Below are positions 57,781 through 64,000 of a DNA stretch of 64,000 nucleotides, one piece after another (positions within the stretch are counted from its first letter, which is position 1; each line of letters opens with the position of its first letter). This DNA comes from Actinoplanes cyaneus. GTDB lineage: Bacteria > Actinomycetota > Actinomycetes > Mycobacteriales > Micromonosporaceae. The notes beneath the pieces were generated by a model, which searched no databases, had not been told where the DNA came from, and worked only from the letters and a program-made list of their open reading frames with translations. The translations under genes and the position numbers were made by a program. Location: positions 79,012 to 143,011 of the forward strand of contig NZ_BOMH01000019.1 of NCBI RefSeq assembly GCF_016862095.1, read 5' to 3'.

Positions 57781-57972
57781 ACGCCCGCCCGCCCGTCCGT
57801 CCGCCACGCCCGCCTGCCCGTGGGCCCGCCCGTCCGTGGGCCCGCCCGTCCGCCCGTCCGCCCGTCCGCCCGTCCGTCGGTCCGCCTGCCAGTCGGTCCG
57901 CCTGCCCGTGGGCCCATCCGCCCGTCGGTCTGTCCGTCCGTCCGGCCGTTCGGCCGTTCGGCCGTTCGGCCG
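57781..57972. repeat. Short-period repeats between response regulator and kinase genes
   Basis: The gap consists of CCGCCCGT/CCGTCCGC-type octamers and a run of GGCCGTTC units at about 57942-57972. All three frames are open and encode only Gly/Arg/Thr/Asp low-complexity peptides, so it is a microsatellite-like spacer, not a gene. It abuts the stop codon of the response regulator. Confidence 0.8.
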
Positions 57973-58674
57973 TCAAGCCTGCGTTCGCTCCGGAGTTTCC
58001 GCCTTTCCCGCCGCGTCCGCCGCGACCAGCCGGTAGCCCGCGCCGCGAACCGTCTCCAGCCGATCCCGGCCGATCTTGCGACGCAGATAGCCGATGTACA
58101 CCTCGACCGCGTTCGGCGCGGTGTCCAGCGCGGCGTCCCACACGTGATCGAGCAGCTCGGTCTTGGAGACCACCTCGCCGGGCCGGCGGATCAGATACTC
58201 CAGCAGCGCGAACTCGCGGGTCGTCAGCGTGACCTCGGCACCGGCCACGAGCACGCGCTTCTCAGCCGGATCCAGCTCGACGTCGCCACAGGTGAGAACG
58301 ACGGGCCGCGCCTGGGTGCCACGGCGGAGCAGCGCCCGCAGACGAGCGAGGAGCACAACGTACGAGAAAGGCTTGGTCAAGTAGTCGTCGGCGCCGCAGT
58401 CCAGACCGTCGGCCTGGTCATACTCCCCGTCCTTGGCGGACAGCATGAGCACCGGCAACCAGTGCCGTTCCGCCCGCAGCTGCCGCACGACCCGGTAACC
58501 GGAGAGCCGGGGCAGCATGACGTCGAGGATCATCGCGTCATATCCACCGTGCCGGGCCATCTCCAGCCCGTCGTGGCCGTCGTGAGCGACATCCACCGCG
58601 AACCCTTCGGCCTGCAGACCGCGTCGCAGCGCGGCAGCCAGCCGTTCCTCGTCCTCAACCACCAGCAACCGCAC
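57973..58674 (-). CDS. OmpR-family response regulator
   Basis: A 233-residue regulator with a complete receiver (acidic pair in VVEDEE, phosphoacceptor Asp51 in MILDVMLP, Lys in DDYLTKPF) and a C-terminal winged helix ending RGAGYRL. The GTG at 58674 matches the usual start of the family (VRLLVVEDE), but AAGGAGG lies directly against it. A TTG six bases later or a GTG at 58725 are alternatives. It is expected to receive phosphate from the kinase encoded next and to act on ycnI or the divergent LolA-like gene. Confidence 0.92.
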   Translation of the reverse strand: MRLLVVEDEERLAAALRRGLQAEGFAVDVAHDGHDGLEMARHGGYDAMILDVMLPRLSGYRVVRQLRAERHWLPVLMLSAKDGEYDQADGLDCGADDYLTKPFSYVVLLARLRALLRRGTQARPVVLTCGDVELDPAEKRVLVAGAEVTLTTREFALLEYLIRRPGEVVSKTELLDHVWDAALDTAPNAVEVYIGYLRRKIGRDRLETVRGAGYRLVAADAAGKAETPERTQA

Positions 58675-58838
58675 CTCCTTACCTTGGCATGCCGTCGTTG
58701 ATCCTCGATACCGGCTCTCAGTCACCTCTCAGGCCTGACCTTCCTCCCGGCCGCGTCCGCGCCGGTCACAGCGCCCTTCACCGGCTGTCTCCGGCACTCG
58801 GCATCAGCGGGCTCACCCCGTACCGTCGATCCCGGGAA

Positions 58839-58859
58839 GTTCCTGCCTTGATCAGGAAC
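58839..58859. promoter_or_regulatory. Inverted repeat in the divergent promoter of the response regulator and LolA-like genes
   Basis: GTTCCTG-N7-CAGGAAC forms a perfect 7-bp-arm palindrome about 100 bp upstream of the LolA-like start. It is the clearest symmetric element in this 281-bp gap. Confidence 0.5.
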
Positions 58860-58955
58860 CCGCAGGCCGCGCGGGTCTTCCCCTACGGGTCCTTCTCAGG
58901 CTTGTCACAGCGGTGCCGACGCACGATTGATGCATACCAACGGGAGGTGGACATC

Positions 58956-60125
58956 GTGTCCGTGTGGAAATCGAGGCCGGCACTGCGCTGGCTGGTACCG
59001 GGGGCCACCGCGGTTGTCGTCATCGGGGGCGGCGCGGCGGCCGGCACGATCGTGGCCAGCGCTGACCCGTCGCTGCCGGACCGCAGCGCGGCCCAGCTGC
59101 TGGTCGATCTGCAGAGCGCCAGCCCCGCCGGCCTTTCCGGCACCGTGGTGCAGAGCGCCGACCTGGGTCTGCCCGGCATCGCCGGTCTGGCCAGCAACTT
59201 CGGCGGGGCCGCGTCCACGGGGAATGGCCTGACCAGCCTGATCGCCGGAAGCAACACCGCCCGCGTCTGGTACGCGGGACAGGACAAGGTCCGTTTCGCC
59301 CTGCAGGGAACGCAGGGTGAGACCGACGTGATCCGCAACGGGGCGGACGTGTGGCAGTGGAGCAGCTCGGACAACACGGGCAAGCACCTGAAGCTGCCGG
59401 CCGACGCCGGATCCAAGCCCGACAAGGTGCTGCCCAGCTCGGTGCCGTCGACGCCGAAGGAGGCCGCCGACGCGGCGCTCGCCGCGATCGACCCGACCAC
59501 CAAGGTGCAGACGACCGGCGCCGCCGAGGTGGCCGGACGGGACGCATATGAGCTGGTGCTGAGCCCGAAGGACGCCGACTCGCTGGTCGGGCAGGTGCGG
59601 CTGGCGATCGACGCCGAGCAGCACATCCCGCTGCGGGTGGAGGTGTACGCCAAGGGCGCGGCGAAGCCCGCCGTCCGGGTCGCCTTCGACTCGATCAGCT
59701 TCAGCGTTCCGGACGCCGAGCAGTTCACGTTCAACCCGCCGCCGGGCGCGAAGATCGACGAGATGGGCACGCCGTCCGCCGACGCGGCCAAGGCGAAGGG
59801 CGACCACAAGCCTTCGTCCTCCGCTCCGGCCGCTCCGGCGAAGCCGTCGGGAGCCGAGGAGCCGAAGGTCATCGGCAAGGGCTGGACCAGCATCGTCTCC
59901 GCCAAGGTGCCGGCCGGCTCGCTCAGTGAGCTGACCGACGCGAGCAAGGGCAGCGGCGACGACGCCAAGGCCGCGCAGGCAGTGCTGGGCGTACTGCCCG
60001 AGGTCAGTGGTTCGTGGGGTAAGGGACGGCTGCTCAGCGGCTCGCTCTTCAGCGTGCTGATCACCGACGACGGCCGGGTGCTGGCGGGGCTGGTGACCCC
60101 GGAGGCCTTGTACAAGGTCGCCTGA
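58956..60125 (+). CDS. LolA-like/DUF2092 exported protein
   Basis: A 389-residue protein with a short basic N-terminus, a hydrophobic signal or anchor (about 10-30), a LolA-like half-barrel (about 40-240) recognised by SPAGLSGTVVQSADLGLP and RVWYAGQDKVRFAL, and a Pro/Ser/Ala-rich spacer (about 270-300). A C-terminal segment has repeated turns. In Gram-positive bacteria such proteins probably bind lipids or envelope compounds outside the membrane. GGGAGG precedes GTG 58956 at good distance; the GTG at 58947 overlaps that site and is less likely. It is divergent from the two-component system. Confidence 0.8.
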   Translation: MSVWKSRPALRWLVPGATAVVVIGGGAAAGTIVASADPSLPDRSAAQLLVDLQSASPAGLSGTVVQSADLGLPGIAGLASNFGGAASTGNGLTSLIAGSNTARVWYAGQDKVRFALQGTQGETDVIRNGADVWQWSSSDNTGKHLKLPADAGSKPDKVLPSSVPSTPKEAADAALAAIDPTTKVQTTGAAEVAGRDAYELVLSPKDADSLVGQVRLAIDAEQHIPLRVEVYAKGAAKPAVRVAFDSISFSVPDAEQFTFNPPPGAKIDEMGTPSADAAKAKGDHKPSSSAPAAPAKPSGAEEPKVIGKGWTSIVSAKVPAGSLSELTDASKGSGDDAKAAQAVLGVLPEVSGSWGKGRLLSGSLFSVLITDDGRVLAGLVTPEALYKVA

Positions 60126-60140
60126 CCTCCGCTCAGAAAT

Positions 60141-60196
60141 AGTTATAGAACTCTGCCGCCCAGCATGGCATGCTTGGGCGGCAGAGTTCTATAACT
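60141..60196. promoter_or_regulatory. Long perfect palindrome upstream of trpB: terminator and/or GntR operator
   Basis: Two perfect 22-bp arms (60141-60162 and 60175-60196) flank a 12-bp centre. The outer 12 bases of each arm read AGTTATAGAACT, itself a partial inverted repeat of operator size, and the inner part is GC-rich. TTTT follows the right arm, so it could terminate the LolA-like transcript. It lies 13 bp before the trpB ATG, so it can also block or regulate trpBA. The GntR protein at the end of the same operon is the natural candidate to bind it. Confidence 0.75.
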
Positions 60197-60209
60197 TTTG
60201 GAGCGGCAG

Positions 60210-61442
60210 ATGCCTGAAGCAGCATTGTTCGGAGCGGCACCATCCGGAGCGGCACTATCCGGAGGGGCGACACCCACGGTTCCCACAGTCCCCGCCATGG
60301 GTTCGCCGACCGAGGCCGGGCGATTCGGTGAGTTCGGCGGCCGCTATGTGCCCGAGTCCCTGGTCCCCGCCTGCGCCGCCCTGGAGGCGGCGTTCCGCCA
60401 GGCCTGGGCCGACCCGGCTTTCCACCAGCAGTTGTCCCGCCTGCGCACGGAGTATGCCGGACGCCCCACCGCCCTCACTCCGGCGCTCAATCTCTCCGCC
60501 GACCTCGGCGTGACGTTGCTGCTCAAGCGGGAGGATCTGGCGCACACCGGGTCCCACAAGATCAACAATGTGCTCGGCCAGGCTCTGCTCGCGCAGCGGA
60601 TGGGCAAGACTCGCCTGATCGCCGAGACCGGCGCCGGCCAGCACGGGGTCGCCACCGCCACCGCGGCTGCCCTGTTCGGCATGCGCGCCACCGTCTACAT
60701 GGGCGAGCGTGACATCGAGCGACAGCGGCTCAATGTCTTCCGGATGGAACTGCTCGGCGCCGAGGTGATCCCGGTGACCAGCGGCAGCCGCACGTTGAAG
60801 GACGCTACCAACGAGGCCATGCGCGCCTGGGTCGCCGCCGTCGACGACGCGCACTTCTGCCTCGGCTCGGTCGGCGGCCCGCACCCCTATCCGTGGCTGG
60901 TCAGGGAGTTGCAGCGAGTGATCGGCGAGGAGGCTCGCGCGCAGACCCCCACCGTGCCCGATGTGGTCGTGGCCTGCGTCGGTGGCGGGTCGAACGCGGC
61001 CGGCACCTTCGCCGGTTTCGTGGACACCGATGCCCGGCTGATCGGCGTCGAGGCGGCCGGCGGGGCGGCGATGACCAACGGCTCTCCCGGGGTCGTGCAC
61101 GGCTACCGGTCGATGGTCTTGCAGGATGCCGACGGCCAGGTGCTGGAGGCGGAGTCGATCGCCGCCGGGCTGGACTATCCCGGCATCGGCCCGGAGCACG
61201 CCCATCTGGGCACGACCGGCCGGGCGGAATATCGCACGGTCGACGATGCCGAGGTGCTCGCCGCGGTGGTGCGCCTGGCTCGCAGCGAGGGGATCATCTG
61301 CGCTCTGGAGTCGGCGCACGCGGTGGCCTGGGTGCTTCGCGCGGCCGGCACGCCCGACCTGCCGACCGGTTCGACGGTGCTGCTCACCCTCTCCGGGCGC
61401 GGCGACAAGGACATGGCGGCGCTGGCGGGTGAGATCCGATGA
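60210..61442 (+). CDS. trpB: Tryptophan synthase beta chain
   Basis: A 410-residue PLP enzyme. The cofactor lysine is Lys117 in HTGSHKINN, the catalytic Glu is in KREDL, and the phosphate loop is GGGSNAAG. The N-terminal 30 residues are Ala/Pro-rich and not conserved; the conserved part begins at [16 protein letters not shown] 60210 is preceded by GGAG; a TTG 12 bp earlier is in frame. It joins indole and serine to give tryptophan. No trpC, trpD, trpE or trpF lies beside it, so this is either a split trp locus or a second copy. Confidence 0.95.
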   Translation: MPEAALFGAAPSGAALSGGATPTVPTVPAMGSPTEAGRFGEFGGRYVPESLVPACAALEAAFRQAWADPAFHQQLSRLRTEYAGRPTALTPALNLSADLGVTLLLKREDLAHTGSHKINNVLGQALLAQRMGKTRLIAETGAGQHGVATATAAALFGMRATVYMGERDIERQRLNVFRMELLGAEVIPVTSGSRTLKDATNEAMRAWVAAVDDAHFCLGSVGGPHPYPWLVRELQRVIGEEARAQTPTVPDVVVACVGGGSNAAGTFAGFVDTDARLIGVEAAGGAAMTNGSPGVVHGYRSMVLQDADGQVLEAESIAAGLDYPGIGPEHAHLGTTGRAEYRTVDDAEVLAAVVRLARSEGIICALESAHAVAWVLRAAGTPDLPTGSTVLLTLSGRGDKDMAALAGEIR

Positions 61443-62230
61443 AGCAGCTCAATCCCTACCTGACCGGTGGCATCACGCCGGACTGGACGGACTATCTGCT
61501 GGCCTATCAGGAGGCCGGGGCCGACGCGGTGGAGATCGGGCTGCCGTTCTCCGACCCCATGATGGACGGCGCAACCATCCAGCAGGCCTCCGACCAAGCG
61601 CTGCGGCGCGGCGTCACTATCGATTCGATCCTGGCCGACCTCGTCGCGGTCCGAGCGCACGTCAGGATTCCACTGATCGCGATGACCTACGCCAACCTGG
61701 TCTTCCGCGACGGGCCGGAGACGTTCTGCCGACGGCTCGCCGGCGCCGGGATCAGCGGGCTGATCGTGCCGGACGTGCCGGTCGACGAGGCCGGCCGTCT
61801 CGAAGCGGCCGCCACGGCCGCCGGCATCGATCTGATCCTGCTGGCCGCGCCGGTCACCGCGCCCGACCGGCTGGCCGAGATCGGCCGGCGCAGCCGCGGT
61901 TTTGTGTACGCGGTGAGCGTCATGGACACCACCGGCGAGCGTGACGCCCTGGCCGCAACCGCGGCACCCCTCGCCCGCCGCCTCAGGGAGGTCACCGAGC
62001 TGCCTGTGCTGATCGGGTTCGGCATCTCCACCCCCGGTCAGGCCGCCGCGGCCGCCAGGGCCGGGGATGGCGTGGTGATCGCCTCCGCTTTGATGCGTAG
62101 GGTTCTGGAAGGCGCGTCACCCGATGACTTGAGAGCCGAGGTCGCCGGGTTCCGTGCCGCCCTCGACCAGGTCGACCAGGAGATGCCCGTTGCCCGCGCG
62201 CACCCCGAAGTATCAGGTTATCGCCGATGA
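61439..62230 (+). CDS. trpA: Tryptophan synthase alpha chain
   Basis: A 263-residue TIM barrel that cleaves indole-3-glycerol phosphate. The catalytic Glu32 ([10 protein letters not shown]) and Asp43 (MMDG) correspond to Glu49 and Asp60 of the enteric enzyme. The N-terminus is about 17 residues shorter. The usual PLADGPTIQ reads PMMDGATIQ. It overlaps trpB by ATGA, and its 3' end overlaps the GntR gene by 41 bp, so the three are one transcript. Confidence 0.94.
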   Translation: MKQLNPYLTGGITPDWTDYLLAYQEAGADAVEIGLPFSDPMMDGATIQQASDQALRRGVTIDSILADLVAVRAHVRIPLIAMTYANLVFRDGPETFCRRLAGAGISGLIVPDVPVDEAGRLEAAATAAGIDLILLAAPVTAPDRLAEIGRRSRGFVYAVSVMDTTGERDALAATAAPLARRLREVTELPVLIGFGISTPGQAAAAARAGDGVVIASALMRRVLEGASPDDLRAEVAGFRAALDQVDQEMPVARAHPEVSGYRR

Positions 62231-62918
62231 CCTGACCAACAAGATCAAAGACGGTGAGCTGCCGCCCGGGTCGGCGCTGCCGCCGCAGAAGGAACTCAGC
62301 ACGCGCTACGGGGTGACGCTGGCGACGCTGCGGCAGGCCCTCAAGCAGTTGCAGGACGAGGGCCTGCTGTCACAGGAGCCGGGCCGGGGCACGTTCGTGT
62401 ACCCGCGAGTGAAGTACCAGCTCACGTCGCTGCACGGCTTCGCCGAGGATCTGCGCGCGCAGGGCCAGACGGTGACCACGGAAATCCTCGGGCAGGAGGT
62501 CCGCACGCCACCGGACTGGGCAGCCACGCTCGTCGGCGACGCTCCGGCGCTACGCCTGGAACGGTTGCGGCTCGTCGCCGGGCGCCCTGCGGTCCACCAG
62601 ACGTCCTGGATTCGCGGCACGGCTCTGGCCTCGGCAGATCTGAGCGACACCTCGTTGTACGCGGCGCTGATCGACCAGGGCCACCTGGTGCACCGGGCGT
62701 CCGAGGTGGTCCGGCCCGGGCTTCTCGAGGAACCGGTGGCCGGCCTGCTACGGCGTCCGGCGGGCGAGCCGGTGCTGCTGTCGGAGCGGGTGACCTACTC
62801 GCTGGATCAGCAGGTGCTGGTGGTGGACCATGCCACCATGCTCGGCTCGGCGATGGAGATCCGGACCGAGCGGGCGGCCGGCGGCCTCTCGGTCCAGTGG
62901 AGCCGCATCACCGGCTGA
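62190..62918 (+). CDS. GntR/HutC-family regulator with UTRA domain
   Basis: A 242-residue regulator. The N-terminal winged helix contains LPPQKELSTRYGVTLATLRQALKQLQDEGLL, and the C-terminal UTRA ligand domain (about 80-235) follows. The start is taken as TTG 62190, seven bases after AGGAG, inside the end of trpA. HutC regulators usually sense a small metabolite and repress their own operon. The outer arms of the palindrome before trpB would be a suitable site. A GntR regulator for trpBA is unusual. Confidence 0.88.
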   Translation: MPARTPKYQVIADDLTNKIKDGELPPGSALPPQKELSTRYGVTLATLRQALKQLQDEGLLSQEPGRGTFVYPRVKYQLTSLHGFAEDLRAQGQTVTTEILGQEVRTPPDWAATLVGDAPALRLERLRLVAGRPAVHQTSWIRGTALASADLSDTSLYAALIDQGHLVHRASEVVRPGLLEEPVAGLLRRPAGEPVLLSERVTYSLDQQVLVVDHATMLGSAMEIRTERAAGGLSVQWSRITG

Positions 62919-63400
62919 CCCTCGAGCCGACGTGCCGGCGCGGTCGTCCCAGCTCGCGGACGACCGAGCGGCGCGGCGACCGAGCAGCGCGGCGACCGAG
63001 CAGCGCGGCGACCGAGCAGCGCGGCGACCGAGCAGCGCGGCGACCGAGCGGCGCGGGAACACGACCGAGCGGCGGCCGGCGAGCAGTGGCCACAGCCGCC
63101 GTCTGCACGGCGACCCACGGCCGAGCGGCGGGGCGCCGCGGCCACCAGTTCCGGCGGCCGGCGCAGGGCCGACCAGCGCGGGCGCACGGCGCGGGGCGGC
63201 GCGGGGCGCACGGCGCACGATTGAGCGGCGCGGCGCGGCGCGGCGCGGCGAACGGCGCCGAGCGACGCGCCGAACGGCCGAGCGGGAGGGCGACGCGGCG
63301 AACGGGAGGGCGATGAATCGGGCTGCCAAGATCGCGAGACGGCAACGATATGCGAGACTGCGGCGCGTTGCGCTCTACGACGTGGGCAGAATGCCCCAGA
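62919..63400. other. Non-coding 482-bp stretch of very high GC and repeats
   Basis: Open frames run through the region on both strands only because stop codons are rare at this GC. Their products are Arg/Ala/Gly-rich with no recognisable domain. It contains the 16-bp VNTR described separately and (GCGGC)n-like runs near 63190-63260. No promoter, terminator or RNA gene was seen. Confidence 0.7.
62961..63056. repeat. 16-bp tandem repeat (VNTR), six copies
   Basis: The unit CGACCGAGCRGCGCGG occurs six times in a row from 62961. Copies 2-5 are identical, and the first and last differ at one position (G in place of A). The unit length is not a multiple of three, and there are no spacers, so it is a slippage-type VNTR and not a CRISPR. 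Confidence 0.9.
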
Positions 63401-63892
63401 ATGCCCGGCGTGACCGTTGAGGAAGTGACGGAGCAGGTGCGCCTGCTGGCCGGGCTGGGGGCGGGTGGCCAGCTTGTCTACGAGACTGTGCTGGTCCGGA
63501 CCATCGAGCCGGGTCTGCACCTGGTGATGGGCACCCCCGCGTTCGTGGAGGGGATCGCCGCCGGTGACCAGATCAGGGTCCACGCCGGTGGCGGCTTCGA
63601 GGTGGTGCGCCGCGGCGGCAACATCTGCCTGCTCGTGGTGCCCGACGCCGCGCCGGGGTCCGACGACCTCTCACCGCTGCGGGACGCCTTCGAGGAGCTG
63701 GGCGGGATCGTCGAGCTGCCGCCGGATCGCCGGTTCATCGTGATCACCGTGCCGGCCGCTGCCGGGTTCGACGCGGTGGAGGCGGCGATCGACGCCTGGA
63801 CGGGGCCGCGCGGGCATCACTGGGAGTACGGCAACGTCTACGACACCGACGGAAACCCGCTGAACTGGTGGCTGTCCGACCAAACCCACTGA
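63401..63892 (+). CDS. DUF4265 family protein
   Basis: A 163-residue protein matching the DUF4265 pattern: an N-terminal beta-rich half with LVYETVLVRTIEPGLHLVMGTPAFVEGIAAGDQI and a C-terminal alpha/beta half ending near a Trp-rich tail (HHWEYGNVYDTDGNPLNWW). The family is short, widespread and of unknown function. ATG 63401 is used; a GTG three codons later is possible. No strong ribosome site is visible. It stands alone after the VNTR stretch. Confidence 0.75.
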   Translation: MPGVTVEEVTEQVRLLAGLGAGGQLVYETVLVRTIEPGLHLVMGTPAFVEGIAAGDQIRVHAGGGFEVVRRGGNICLLVVPDAAPGSDDLSPLRDAFEELGGIVELPPDRRFIVITVPAAAGFDAVEAAIDAWTGPRGHHWEYGNVYDTDGNPLNWWLSDQTH

Positions 63893-64000
63893 GCAGAGCA
63901 CCCACACGCGGCCGTCGAACAGCTCCCGGTCGGAGGAAGCAGGCGCTCCGGGACGACCGCCGGACGGCCTGAGGCACACCGCCCGCCGCCACGGAGCGCA
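63893..64000. other. Right-edge non-coding segment
   Basis: The last 108 bp after the DUF4265 stop show no gene start, terminator hairpin with T-tract or RNA gene that I can support. Confidence 0.5.

Noticed and set aside
62961..63056. CRISPR array
   Set aside because: The repeats are 16 bp and directly adjacent with no spacers, and no cas genes are present.
62807..63583. Long minus-strand open frames across the VNTR region
   Set aside because: Repetitive Arg/Ala/Ser peptides without domain or ribosome site, and partly antisense to real genes at both ends.

Overview
This window is high-GC DNA with strong third-position GC bias, frequent GTG and TTG starts and tightly coupled ATGA/GTGA operons. 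The gene families (gamma-butyrolactone system, SARP regulator, DUF6230/DUF6114 pair, short-Q-loop cytochrome bd, DUF2277) point to a filamentous actinomycete. A member of the Micromonosporaceae such as Actinoplanes is my best guess, but this is inference. No rRNA, tRNA, CRISPR array or phage module was seen.

Region 1 (1-15.8 kb) looks like the right-hand part of a specialised-metabolite gene cluster that runs off the left edge. Its core is a minus-strand operon built around an amino-group carrier protein (AmCP, LysW-like, 6054-6239). With it are LysX-, LysY- and LysZ-like enzymes, a homocitrate/isopropylmalate synthase-like condensing enzyme, a stand-alone class I glutamine amidotransferase-fold protein, a Glu/Leu/Phe/Val-type dehydrogenase and an acyl-CoA/AMP ligase. 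The carrier ends in Asp-Trp-Gly-Gln, whereas the known carriers end in Glu, the residue to which substrate is attached. Next come an Asp/Glu racemase/arylmalonate decarboxylase-like enzyme, a response regulator without its phosphoacceptor Asp, a degenerate IS701-like protein, and a MerR regulator paired with an MFS exporter. A gamma-butyrolactone receptor (TetR), an AfsA-type synthase, a group D flavin monooxygenase and a HAD phosphatase complete the region.

Region 2 (15.8-27 kb) is mostly housekeeping and redox: a two-gene molybdenum hydroxylase, then cydA-cydB-cydD-cydC for cytochrome bd oxidase, facing a large sensor kinase. The cydC reading frame carries two in-frame copies of a 55-bp palindromic element.

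Region 3 (27-32 kb) holds the DUF6230/DUF6114 pair and a SARP-type regulator.

Region 4 (32-44.7 kb) is a ten-gene minus-strand run, mostly overlapping or closely spaced. Transcribed in order, it encodes a GH15 enzyme, a GMC oxidoreductase, a ferritin-like diiron protein, a small FAD-sorbitol-dehydrogenase-type subunit, two xylose-isomerase-like TIM barrels, an MBL hydrolase, a thiamine-diphosphate decarboxylase, an EthD-like protein and a GH63-like glucosidase. I read it as an undescribed glycoside oxidation/cleavage pathway.

Region 5 (45-55 kb) has DUF2277, a RutA-like flavin oxidoreductase, a cytochrome P450, a BMP-type nucleoside ABC importer, a membrane diguanylate cyclase and a Pr6Pr-like membrane protein.

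Region 6 (55-64 kb) has a YcnI copper protein with a two-component system, a LolA-like protein, a trpB-trpA-GntR operon behind a long palindrome, a VNTR-rich non-coding stretch and a DUF4265 gene.
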